Of a stretch of DNA of 64,000 nt, positions 16,128-24,501 are shown one piece after another. Location of the stretch: assembly GCA_943333275.1 (NCBI GenBank), contig CALQSQ010000003.1, positions 1 through 64,000 on the forward strand. The letters are read 5' to 3'. How positions within the stretch are numbered: position 1 is the first letter of the stretch; every line of letters starts with the position of its first letter. This DNA is from Akkermansia muciniphila (GTDB taxonomy: Bacteria > Verrucomicrobiota > Verrucomicrobiia > Verrucomicrobiales > V1-33). The notes beneath the pieces are model-generated. The model was not told the origin of the DNA. It worked only from the letters and a program-made list of their open reading frames with translations, and made no database searches. Made by a program: the position numbers and the translations under genes.

Positions 16128-17369
16128 ATGTCGAAACAAAATATCCATGTGGGATTGGAAATAGGAACGCACAAAATCTGCGTGGTCGTCGGTGACGTCA
16201 AACCGGATGGTTCCATCAAAATTCTCGGCGTCGGCCAGGCACCCTCGCGCGGCGTCCGCAAGGGTGAGATCATTGATTTTGACATGGCGCAGACGTGCTT
16301 GCAGGACGCACTGGTGCGGGCCGAGGACCGCAGCGACGTGATGATTAAAAAAGTCTATCTAGCGATCACCGGACCCCACATCGAGAGCCGCAACAGCCGC
16401 GGCGTGCTGCGCATTCCCGAAGATCAGAGCGAGATCACCGAGGAGGACATCGACGAGGTGAAGGAACTCGCCAGCGATGTCGCCATCCCCCAGGATCACA
16501 TTTTCATTCACCGCATCATCCGGCATTACTACGTGGACGGGCAGGAGAAGGTTCTCAATCCCATCGGCATGCTCGGGGAGAAGCTGGAGGCGGATTACCA
16601 TATCATTTATGGAATTCGCAACCGCGTGCAGAACACCATCCGCTGCCTGAGGGAATTTCCGCTGGAAGTGGAGGACGTCGTTTTCAGCCCGATCGCCGCA
16701 GGCATGGTGATGCTCAGCCGCGAGGCCAAGCAGCAGGGTTCGCTGTTGCTGGACATCGGTGGCGGCACCACCGATTTCGTGCTTTATGATGACGGCGCGG
16801 TCATACACAGTGGATCAATCGGCGTGGGCGGCGATCACATCACCAACGATATCGCCATTGTCCTCAAGGTCCCCCAGAGCCGCGCGGAACGATTGAAAAT
16901 CGAGCACGGCGGCTGTGCGGAAATCCCGGAGGACCACGAGGAATTGATCCAGCTCGAAGGGGATGCCACCTTCAACGCCAAGGCCGTGGACCGCGGGTTG
17001 CTCAACGCCGTCATTCGCAGCCGGCTGGAGGAAACGTTCAACCTCATCAAGAAGCGCATCCAGGTCGGCGGCGCTCTGGATCGCTGCGCCGGCGGCATCT
17101 ACCTGTGCGGGGGAACCAGCCTGCTCCAGGGCCTGGATGAACTCGTGGAAACGGTGTTTGGAGTTCCCGTGCGTCGCAGTAATTTCACGCCCATGAGCGG
17201 CCTGACCGCCAATTTCGAGAGCCCGCAGTTTGCCACTCCCGTGGGCCTGATCCGCTACGCGCAGAAGCTCGAGGCGGAACGGGCCAACATGTCCACGTTC
17301 TCCAAAATCAAAAATAAATTTGGCAACCTCTTCGGAGCCAGCCGCCTCTTCGCCAGCCTCTTCAGTTAA
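16128..17369 (+). CDS. ftsA: cell division actin-like ATPase FtsA
   Basis: A 413-residue actin-fold protein that tethers FtsZ to the membrane. Seen: the phosphate-1 region VGLEIGTHKICVVVGDV, the 1C subdomain with SRGVRKGEIIDFD and YLAITGPHIESRNSRGVLRI, phosphate-2 LLLDIGGGTTDFVLYDDG, IGVGGDHITNDIA, and the adenosine motif GIYLCGGTSLLQGLDEL. The C-terminus ends in an amphipathic-looking KIKNKFGNLFGASRLF segment that fits a membrane-targeting sequence. It lies 26 bp after ftsQ and 52 bp before ftsZ, so all are probably on one message. Confidence 0.96.
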   Translation: MSKQNIHVGLEIGTHKICVVVGDVKPDGSIKILGVGQAPSRGVRKGEIIDFDMAQTCLQDALVRAEDRSDVMIKKVYLAITGPHIESRNSRGVLRIPEDQSEITEEDIDEVKELASDVAIPQDHIFIHRIIRHYYVDGQEKVLNPIGMLGEKLEADYHIIYGIRNRVQNTIRCLREFPLEVEDVVFSPIAAGMVMLSREAKQQGSLLLDIGGGTTDFVLYDDGAVIHSGSIGVGGDHITNDIAIVLKVPQSRAERLKIEHGGCAEIPEDHEELIQLEGDATFNAKAVDRGLLNAVIRSRLEETFNLIKKRIQVGGALDRCAGGIYLCGGTSLLQGLDELVETVFGVPVRRSNFTPMSGLTANFESPQFATPVGLIRYAQKLEAERANMSTFSKIKNKFGNLFGASRLFASLFS

Positions 17370-17421
17370 TTTAGTCAAATATCCAAACCTACACCAACTC
17401 AACCCATAACCCATCGCCACC

Positions 17422-19026
17422 ATGTTAGAATTTAATCTTGAAGGAAACACAGCCGCTCAGAATGCGGAAAATTTCGCCGTCTCCGTCGTCGGAATCGGCG
17501 GCTCAGGCTCAAACGTGCTTGACCGGATCGCACTCGAAGGCATGCCCGGGGCGGAACTCATCTGTCTGGCCTCCGATATCCGTGTGCTGAACAATTCAAT
17601 GGCCACGCAGAAACTACAACTGGGCGCCAAACTCACCCAGGGATTGGGTGCGGGTGGTGATCCCGAGCTTGGTCTGGAGGCTGCTCAGGCATCCGAAGTG
17701 GCCATCCGGGATATGTTCAAAGGCAAATCCATGATCTTCATTTGCACGGGACTCGGTGGCGGCACCGGGTCTGGGGCCGCGCCCTACGTGGCCAAACTGG
17801 CCCGAGAGGCCGGGGCCTTTGTCGTCGTCTTTGCCACGCTGCCCTTCTCGTTCGAGGGACGCCGCCGCCAAAAGCAGGCCACCATTGCCCTGGATGACCT
17901 CCGGCAGCAGGCCAACGCGCTCATCACGTTTGAAAATGACCGGATGGGTGAACTGGTCGTTCCCAAGAAAGGAATTCAGGAAGCCTTCCAACTCGCCGAT
18001 CGCGTGATCGGCCAGAGCGTGCGTGCGGTGACTAGTCTCGTCACGCAGCCGGGCATTATTCGCATCGGCATGGATGATCTGATGACCGCCCTGCGCAATA
18101 CCGACAGCCGCTGTCTCTTCGGCTACGGTCAGGCCAAGGGCGAAAACCGGGCGCTTGAAGCCCTCAGTGCGGCCCTCAAGAGCCCGCTGTTGGATCGCGG
18201 TCAACTGCTGGCCAAGGCCAGCAACGTGCTCGTGCATGTCTGCGGCGGTCAGAACATGTCGCTCTTCGAAATCCAAACGCTCATGGGCGAACTCAACAAG
18301 CATGTGGGCGAGGACGCGCACCTTCTCTTTGGTGCGGCCGTGGATCCAAAACTCGGCGATCACCTCAGCGTTACCGTGCTGACCTCGCTGGCCAAGGAAG
18401 GTGGCGTGGCCGTGCAACCCGCGCGCGTTCCTGCAGAGACGCTGCCCCGTCCCATTGAAAAACCCCTCATCACCCCCCTGCGTCCTCCTGTGCAACCCGC
18501 AGCAGCGGAGGTGATTCCACCCCCGCAGGCTCCAGAGCTCGAATCTTCCACCGAAGCCGAGGAGCCCGTCTATGAGGAGCCCAAACTCCGCATCATCCCC
18601 AAGCCCCCCGTGGCCCCGGTTGAGGAAATTTATGAGGAGGAGAAACCCGTCGCCCGCCCGGCTTCCAAATCCGCAGCCGCACCTGCGCCAGCGATGGAGG
18701 AAGAGGAGGAATTAGAAGAGGAGGAGGAATTAGAAGAGGAGGAGGAGTTTGCTCCACCACCAGCAAGAAAATTTGCAATCCGCGATGTGCTAAACATGCG
18801 CGCATCGGAAAAGCCCCAGACCCCTGCCTCTCCGATTCGCAACGTTGCTCCCCACAATCCACCGCCGGCCGCCGCTCCTGCACGGCCCGCCGCGCTGACG
18901 AAGGAACAACAGACGTTTGACGAACGTCTCGTCGGCGGAAACCGCGGTCGCTTTGAAAAAGTCGATCCCACCGTCGAGGAGGGCACGGATCTGGATGTGC
19001 CAACGTTCCTTCGCAAGAAACGCTAG
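17422..19026 (+). CDS. ftsZ: divergent tubulin-like cell division protein FtsZ
   Basis: A 534-residue GTPase that forms the division ring. The nucleotide-binding half has VVGIGGSGSNVL and the G-box GLGGGTGSGAAP (111-121). The synergy (T7) loop is unusual: GIIRIGMDDL (211-220) stands where most FtsZ have G-L-I-N-V-D-F-A-D, so the Asn and first Asp are replaced by R214 and G216, while D219 remains and an extra D218 appears. A long linker (about 330-515) is Pro-rich and has a glutamate-rich block at about 428-444, encoded by repeated GA-rich units near 18703-18750. The tail DVPTFLRKK matches the FtsA-binding C-terminal peptide (D-I-P-x-F-L-R). Divergent FtsZ proteins are known in Verrucomicrobiota. 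Confidence 0.95.
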   Translation: MLEFNLEGNTAAQNAENFAVSVVGIGGSGSNVLDRIALEGMPGAELICLASDIRVLNNSMATQKLQLGAKLTQGLGAGGDPELGLEAAQASEVAIRDMFKGKSMIFICTGLGGGTGSGAAPYVAKLAREAGAFVVVFATLPFSFEGRRRQKQATIALDDLRQQANALITFENDRMGELVVPKKGIQEAFQLADRVIGQSVRAVTSLVTQPGIIRIGMDDLMTALRNTDSRCLFGYGQAKGENRALEALSAALKSPLLDRGQLLAKASNVLVHVCGGQNMSLFEIQTLMGELNKHVGEDAHLLFGAAVDPKLGDHLSVTVLTSLAKEGGVAVQPARVPAETLPRPIEKPLITPLRPPVQPAAAEVIPPPQAPELESSTEAEEPVYEEPKLRIIPKPPVAPVEEIYEEEKPVARPASKSAAAPAPAMEEEEELEEEEELEEEEEFAPPPARKFAIRDVLNMRASEKPQTPASPIRNVAPHNPPPAAAPARPAALTKEQQTFDERLVGGNRGRFEKVDPTVEEGTDLDVPTFLRKKR

Positions 19027-19123
19027 GCGGGGAAAAACCCTCCAACCAGGCAACGCCAGTACCACAGACGAACGGGCGCAATGATGGCCCCGTCCGGAGA
19101 TGGGTGGATTTGTCCGCCCGTAT

Positions 19124-19582
19124 TCAAGACTCATCCCTTGGAATCAGCGAGAGACGCTTCAGTCGCCCGCCGCCTTCCCTGGAATGCGTTTTGATGGCCG
19201 GATCCTTGGCAAAAAGTTGGTGCACCATACGGCGGTGAAAGGAGTTCATCGGTGGAAGCTGCATGGGTTGACCCGTGGCACGCACCTGCTCTGCGGCCGC
19301 ACGGACCGCCTCCAGCATTTCATCCTCCCTCATTTCGCGCACATGCGCCACATCCACGCGGACCTTGGGAGCATCGGGAAATTTTTTCTGCAGCAGTCGA
19401 TTGACGAGATACTGCAGGTCTTCCAGACGCTCCGCGTTTTCCCCGATCAGCCCCCAGGCATTTTCCAGATTCACCTGCAGCACCGGTCCCATGGCTGACT
19501 GCTCCTCCTCGATTTGCGCCGGGAAACCAAGTTGTCCGAGCAGGGTTTCGAGGATTTGACGGGCTTCGGTGGCGGGATTCAT
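19124..19582 (-). CDS. Jag/KhpB-like RNA-binding protein (KH and R3H domains)
   Basis: About 152 residues from ATG 19582; the frame extends upstream without similarity. An N-terminal KH-II-like half (about 5-75) contains ILETLLGQLGFPAQIEEE and NAERLEDLQYLVNRLL, in the place of the KhpB segment that ends in a GKRG-type loop. The C-terminal R3H domain shows NSFHRRMVHQLFAKDPAIKTHSREGGGRLKRLSLIPR, with the R-x3-H core. KhpB/Jag proteins bind small RNAs and influence cell division and envelope control. Placement convergent to ftsZ is notable in that light, but the usual yidC neighbour is absent. Confidence 0.75.
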   Translation of the reverse strand: MNPATEARQILETLLGQLGFPAQIEEEQSAMGPVLQVNLENAWGLIGENAERLEDLQYLVNRLLQKKFPDAPKVRVDVAHVREMREDEMLEAVRAAAEQVRATGQPMQLPPMNSFHRRMVHQLFAKDPAIKTHSREGGGRLKRLSLIPRDES

Positions 19583-19738
19583 GATTGGGTAGGAGGGATG
19601 CGGGCGAACGGACCTTAGCCAGTCTGGGGTGGGTGGAAATGATTTTTTGCCGGTCAACCCATTCCAGTCCGCTATTCCCCTACCCGCGTAACGAAAAAAC
19701 GCTGGTTGGTGGAGAGCGGATGTTCGTATCTTTGGTCT

Positions 19739-21580
19739 ATGATCTCACCCACTTTACGCTCTGCCAATTTCGTTGTTCTCGCAGCATTTGCAGCCAGCCC
19801 CATCCTCGCGGCACCAGCCATTCGCTTCACCACGCACAAGCTGACCGATGTCTTTTACGCGGAGGGTGCGGCTGCGGCGGACGTGAATCATGATGGCAAG
19901 ACGGATATCCTTTATGGTCCGCACTGGTATGAGGGTCCCGATTGGAAGAAGACCCATGAAATTTATCCCGTCGTCGCTTTTAAACCCGACAACGACTATT
20001 CAAAAAATTTCCTCTCCTACGCTCCGGACCTGAACAATGACGGCTGGGCCGATTATCTGGTATTGGGCTTCCCCGGCGACGTGGCCTACTGGTTTGAAAA
20101 TCCCAAGGGACAAGACGGCGCCTGGGCCCGGCATGATGTGCTGCCAGTGCTCGACAACGAATCCCCGACGTGGGGAGACATCACAGGCGATGGAAAAGCT
20201 GAAATCATCGGCAGCAGCGGTGGTTTCTTCGGCTTTGCTTCACCCAACACCTCCGACCCTGCGAAAGAATGGCCGTTTCAGAAAATTTCCAGCCAGAAGG
20301 CGGCTGGCGAACGCTTCACCCACGGCCTGGGCTACGGGGACGTAAATGGCGACGGCCGCGTGGATCTGCTGGAGAAAAATGGCTGGTGGGAACAGCCGAA
20401 GGATGCCCGTCTCGAGTGGCCGCAACACAAGGTGCAATTCAGTGGTCCGGGAGGATCCCAGATGTTTGCCTATGATTTCGATGGCGATGGCGACAACGAT
20501 GTTCTCAGCGCGGAATTCGCTCACGGATACGGCCTCTTCTGGTTCGAAAATCAGGGCAGGGATGCCGGCGGTGAAATCAAATTCGAGCCGCACAGAATCC
20601 TCGGATCCAAGCCGGAGGAAAATCCCCAGGGCGTTTATTTCAGCCAGCTCCACGCCATCGACCTCGCGGACATCAATGGCGACGGCGTCATGGATGTGAT
20701 CAGTGGGAAACGCTATTTCGCCCACGGAAGCCACGGCGATGTCGACCCGCTCGCCCCCGCTGTCGTCTATTGGCTGGAAACCCAGCCCGGCAAGAAGAGC
20801 GGTGATGTGAAATTCATCGCCCATTTCGTTGACGATGATTCCGGCGTCGGCACGCAGGTCATGGCCATCGATGTCACTGGCGATGGCTTGAAGGACATCG
20901 TCGCCGGTAACAAGAAAGGCTGCCACGTTTCGGTCGCACGCAAGGCGGAGGTGGACGCGAACGGCTTCGAAGCCATGTTTGATGGCAAAACGCTCAACGG
21001 CTGGGAAGGCGATCCCAAATTCTGGCGCGTCGAAAATGGCGTCGTCATCGGTGAAAGCACCGACGCCCAACCTTTGACTAAAAACACCTTCCTCACCTAC
21101 CGCCGATCCAAAGTCGCCGACTTCGAATTCACTGCCTCCTTCCGCCTCACCGGCCCCCCCAGCGCCAACAGCGGCATCCAATTCCGTTCTCAGGACAAGG
21201 GAGACTTCAAAGTCATCGGCTACCAGGCCGACATTGATCGCGAGGGCAAATTCGTCGGCTGCCTCTGGGACGAGGATGGCCGTGGCATGCTCGCGGACCG
21301 CGGCACCGAAACAGCCTGGGCCGCAGACGGCTCCAAGCAGGAGAAACGAGTCGGCGACCGCGCGGCGCTCGGCGCCGCCATCAAAATGGATGAGTGGAAC
21401 ACCTACTCGGTCACGGCCCAAAGCAGCAAAATTACGCTCAAAATCAACGGCATCATCACCGCTCAGTGCGACGATCAATCCGCCGCCGACCGCGAACTCT
21501 ATGGCTGGCTTTCCCTCCAACTCCACTCGGGCGCGGCCACCAAGATCGAGTGGAAGGATGTTAAAATCGCAGAGCGTTAA
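19739..21580 (+). CDS. secreted FG-GAP/VCBS repeat protein with C-terminal DUF1080 domain
   Basis: A 613-residue exported protein with a signal peptide ending SPILAAPA. The first two thirds carry FG-GAP/VCBS repeats, with calcium-loop signatures DVNHDGKTDILYG, DLNNDGWADYLVLG, DITGDGKAEIIGS, DVNGDGRVDLL, DFDGDGDNDVLSA and DINGDGVMDVISG, consistent with a beta-propeller. The last 200 residues form a DUF1080 (3-keto-disaccharide hydrolase/LamG-like) domain: FEAMFDGKTLNGWEGDPKFWRVENGVVIGES, TYRRSKVADFEFTASFRLTG, NSGIQFRSQ and AATKIEWKDVKI. It probably binds or cleaves a glycan outside the cytoplasm. It stands alone, about 150 bp from the divergent KhpB-like gene. Confidence 0.85.
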   Translation: MISPTLRSANFVVLAAFAASPILAAPAIRFTTHKLTDVFYAEGAAAADVNHDGKTDILYGPHWYEGPDWKKTHEIYPVVAFKPDNDYSKNFLSYAPDLNNDGWADYLVLGFPGDVAYWFENPKGQDGAWARHDVLPVLDNESPTWGDITGDGKAEIIGSSGGFFGFASPNTSDPAKEWPFQKISSQKAAGERFTHGLGYGDVNGDGRVDLLEKNGWWEQPKDARLEWPQHKVQFSGPGGSQMFAYDFDGDGDNDVLSAEFAHGYGLFWFENQGRDAGGEIKFEPHRILGSKPEENPQGVYFSQLHAIDLADINGDGVMDVISGKRYFAHGSHGDVDPLAPAVVYWLETQPGKKSGDVKFIAHFVDDDSGVGTQVMAIDVTGDGLKDIVAGNKKGCHVSVARKAEVDANGFEAMFDGKTLNGWEGDPKFWRVENGVVIGESTDAQPLTKNTFLTYRRSKVADFEFTASFRLTGPPSANSGIQFRSQDKGDFKVIGYQADIDREGKFVGCLWDEDGRGMLADRGTETAWAADGSKQEKRVGDRAALGAAIKMDEWNTYSVTAQSSKITLKINGIITAQCDDQSAADRELYGWLSLQLHSGAATKIEWKDVKIAER

Positions 21581-21619
21581 TCGGCCACATCCTGTGGATC
21601 GCCCCGTGATCTGATGGCA

Positions 21620-22951
21620 TCACTCCTTCGGCTTCACATCCACAGGACCCGCCATGCGAAGCTGCGTGCAGAGCCATTGGGGAATGTCATCCACTTTGTA
21701 ACCGAGATCCGCATAATACGCGACGTAACCGGCCGTGGGCCGGGGAACCACGGCGTCGATTTTTCCCTCCTTGATTTCCAGAGGCGAAGAATTCCAGCGT
21801 GAGCCTCGGAAATCCTTGTTGTCTGCCGTGGCGAGCCAGAGACGCGCCTGGCTGGGTTTCGAATTCATGGTAATGCCGAGGTGCAGATGTCCGTCCGCAG
21901 CATCATCGTGTTTCCAGGTGATTTGCGGCATGGCCTGACCAGTGATTTGGCATCGGACAAAGGCACACACGTTATTCACCGCGCGAAAGGGATCACCCTT
22001 CGAGCCATCGGCATTTTGCTCGGTAAGATTGTGCCCGGCATTGGGCGTGTAGGAAAGGTATTTGTTATCGCCAGGGAGACCGTCCCAGTAGAGATTGACG
22101 GCATCGGTGGACCAATAGGGGTCGTTGTTTCCGCTCACAACGAGTTTTGGCATTGTAAAACGCGCGCGATAGACCCAGGGATCCACCCAACTCCACAGCA
22201 GACGGGCCTCGTCCTTGTCCGGCACCGGAACAAGGCCACGCTCGGTATAAGGTTTGATCTCATCGCTAAAAGCCCCAAAACATTCAAGCTGGTGGGGAAG
22301 CTGTTCGGTCATGTTCAGTGTATCTATTACCATCGGGGCGATGGCGGAGACACGAAGGTCGACGGCCGCGGTGAGCCAGGTTGTCCAGCCTCGTTTCGAT
22401 GCACCACTTACAATAAACTTCGCCGTCTTGATGTTCCATTCCTTCGCGGTGAATTCCTGCAGGGCATCCATGGATTTCACGACACTTTTGGCCATCGGAA
22501 ACAGCAATGGCCAGTCCGCGTCCTTCGTATCGAGAAAACGCACAAACGTTTCCGCTATCAGCTTGTCCTCCGTCTTTCCCTCAAACAACGGCTGATTGGG
22601 AATACCCAGAAGAAAGGCCACCGGAGCTTTCATGCGCGTGGCGAGCATGGCCGCCATCGCCGCATTCTTCGGACTCGCCTTTCCCCCGTTGTTCATCAGA
22701 AAAATCGTATCCCCGGCGGTAACGTCGGTGGGTTTGAAGATGACCAGATCATGCTGCCAAATGATTCCCTCCCATTTTTGGGATGTCAGGAGCAGCTGCC
22801 AGACATCGCATCCCGCCACGTTGGATTTCTCCACGATCTCCCACTTGTAATCCGGCTCCGGTTTCTGCACATAGCTGGCAAGGTCAGCCTTCGCGAAAGT
22901 TGTGAAACATCCAAAGGCGAGCACGGCGCTGGTAAGTTGGGTGGTGTTCAT
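21620..22951 (-). CDS. PhoPQ-activated pathogenicity-related family protein (alpha/beta hydrolase)
   Basis: About 443 residues with a signal peptide (AVLAFGCFTTFAKA). The sequence matches the PqaA-like family: WEGIIWQHDLVIFKP, TIFLMNNGG near residue 95, APVAFLLGIPNQPLFEG, FIVSGASKRGWTTWLTAAVD containing the nucleophile elbow G-A-S-K-R-G, WSWVDPWVYRARFTMPKLVVSGNNDPYWSTDA with the acid residue, and YTPNAGHNLTE with the histidine. The Ser-Asp-His set fits an alpha/beta hydrolase. The substrate is unknown. Despite the name, PhoPQ control is not implied here. Confidence 0.87.
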   Translation of the reverse strand: MNTTQLTSAVLAFGCFTTFAKADLASYVQKPEPDYKWEIVEKSNVAGCDVWQLLLTSQKWEGIIWQHDLVIFKPTDVTAGDTIFLMNNGGKASPKNAAMAAMLATRMKAPVAFLLGIPNQPLFEGKTEDKLIAETFVRFLDTKDADWPLLFPMAKSVVKSMDALQEFTAKEWNIKTAKFIVSGASKRGWTTWLTAAVDLRVSAIAPMVIDTLNMTEQLPHQLECFGAFSDEIKPYTERGLVPVPDKDEARLLWSWVDPWVYRARFTMPKLVVSGNNDPYWSTDAVNLYWDGLPGDNKYLSYTPNAGHNLTEQNADGSKGDPFRAVNNVCAFVRCQITGQAMPQITWKHDDAADGHLHLGITMNSKPSQARLWLATADNKDFRGSRWNSSPLEIKEGKIDAVVPRPTAGYVAYYADLGYKVDDIPQWLCTQLRMAGPVDVKPKE

Positions 22952-23121
22952 GGGAGGGGAACCTATCCCCGGTGCTGCGAATCGCAACTCCCAGTAGTTT
23001 TACCTTCAACCGCACTGCCTATAGTTTCGGAATCAAAGCCCCATCGAAACATCCTAACGGTCGCGGATCAACCGTATGGTGGAGGAGATTTTGCGATCTA
23101 ATTGTTTCGATCGGGGTTCGC

Positions 23122-24501
23122 TCAATGATCTGGCGAATCCTCCCAAAGCCACTGCAGCAGGAGCCAGCCGGGTTGGGTGCGGGCTTCATAGGTGGTGATC
23201 CTATCGAGATTTTCGCGATTTGAGGGTCTGAATTCCGGCGGGCGGGCCAGCGGCTCGCTGAACAGTCCGGCGCGGCTCTGAATGGAGTGGATGCCGGGAG
23301 CTAAGTGGCATTGCATGCAAAAACTGGCGACGGGCCTAGGTTCCGATGGAACAAAACCGGAAAATTTCAAATCCTCGGGGCGCGTCAGGTGAAATCCTCC
23401 CTTGCCCAGCAATAGCGCCCTCTGCATTTCCCACTCGAAGGACGTCATGTAGCGGGCTGCCAGGAGATCGTCCAATTCGTATTCGCGCTTGGTCTCCTCC
23501 AGTTCCTTGACGAATTTTTGAAATTCCGGGGAGTTCAGCTCATCCGTCACGTTAGCCTTTCGATACACCCGAATCTGAATGCTCTCCACAAGTGGCGAGA
23601 CGACAAGCTGGCCTTTCTTATCTGCGAGGATGGCCCGCCGAACCAGCGCCCACATGGTTCCCACGGGAAACTGTGGGGTGTCTGGATTGGGCCAAGGGGC
23701 GCTGTCACGTACATTAGGAATCGCCCGCTCGGATTTTTCATAAACCCATGGCTGTCTCATGTCAGCGAGCGACTTCAGATAAGCTTCACCGGCCGCGCGG
23801 CCCTCCGGATGGCGCATGCGCACCTCAAACGAGGTCCGTCCCTGCAACATTTTAAAATGAAACTGGGCCACAAGCGCCTTGCCACTTCCCTGGGAGTCGA
23901 GGGCAATCCAGGGGCCGTCATCAGCAAGCAAATCCTTTGGAAGGAAGGGCGCGGGGTGGGTGGCGTCATCGACCGTCACAGCCTCCGGGTCGACGGTTGC
24001 TGCGGCGTAGTTGTCAGGCAGCTTATGGATTTCCTCGCTGGTGAGTGCCACATGACGAATAGCACTGGCCAAGGCAGTGGCCAGTTCACGCTCTGGCCCC
24101 GTCCACTGCGTCCCGTTTTGCGCCTGCAGGCCGGAGAGTCGGTGAAATACTGCCAACAGGTCCCGCTGCATGACTGCGCGCTGCACGGGAGTCATGGAAC
24201 CGGGCCTGGGTTCTCCTTTGAGAAACTCATTCAGCAACGAAATCGTCTGCTTGTTTGCCTCTCCCTCGAAGAGCAGCTCGATATGGGGTGGGTCCAGCAG
24301 ATCCGGCGGGATGGTTTTCCCTTCAGGAGCGCGGGTGATGAGGGCCGAGGAAAGCCGATTCCACAGATGTTTCGGATCCTTGTCATACAGGGTATCCGGA
24401 GTGGCGTCTGCGGCATGGAGGACAGTGCCTGCCAGGAGGACCGGTGCCAGTAACAGCCTGCAGAGGTGCTTGAATCTGGATGAACGGCGTAGGCTCTTCA
24501 T
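23122..24501 (-). CDS. exported hypothetical protein with one CxxCH haem motif
   Basis: A 459-residue protein with a signal peptide ending VLHAADA. I do not recognise the family. It has no membrane segment after the signal. The only cofactor-like element is C-M-Q-C-H near residue 393, followed by HLAPGIHSIQSRAGLF, so it may carry a single c-type haem. Its start codon overlaps the stop of the upstream DUF455/ATP-grasp gene (ATGA), so the two are translationally coupled and probably act together. The large region before the haem motif shows no recognised catalytic signature. Confidence 0.6.
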   Translation of the reverse strand: MKSLRRSSRFKHLCRLLLAPVLLAGTVLHAADATPDTLYDKDPKHLWNRLSSALITRAPEGKTIPPDLLDPPHIELLFEGEANKQTISLLNEFLKGEPRPGSMTPVQRAVMQRDLLAVFHRLSGLQAQNGTQWTGPERELATALASAIRHVALTSEEIHKLPDNYAAATVDPEAVTVDDATHPAPFLPKDLLADDGPWIALDSQGSGKALVAQFHFKMLQGRTSFEVRMRHPEGRAAGEAYLKSLADMRQPWVYEKSERAIPNVRDSAPWPNPDTPQFPVGTMWALVRRAILADKKGQLVVSPLVESIQIRVYRKANVTDELNSPEFQKFVKELEETKREYELDDLLAARYMTSFEWEMQRALLLGKGGFHLTRPEDLKFSGFVPSEPRPVASFCMQCHLAPGIHSIQSRAGLFSEPLARPPEFRPSNRENLDRITTYEARTQPGWLLLQWLWEDSPDH

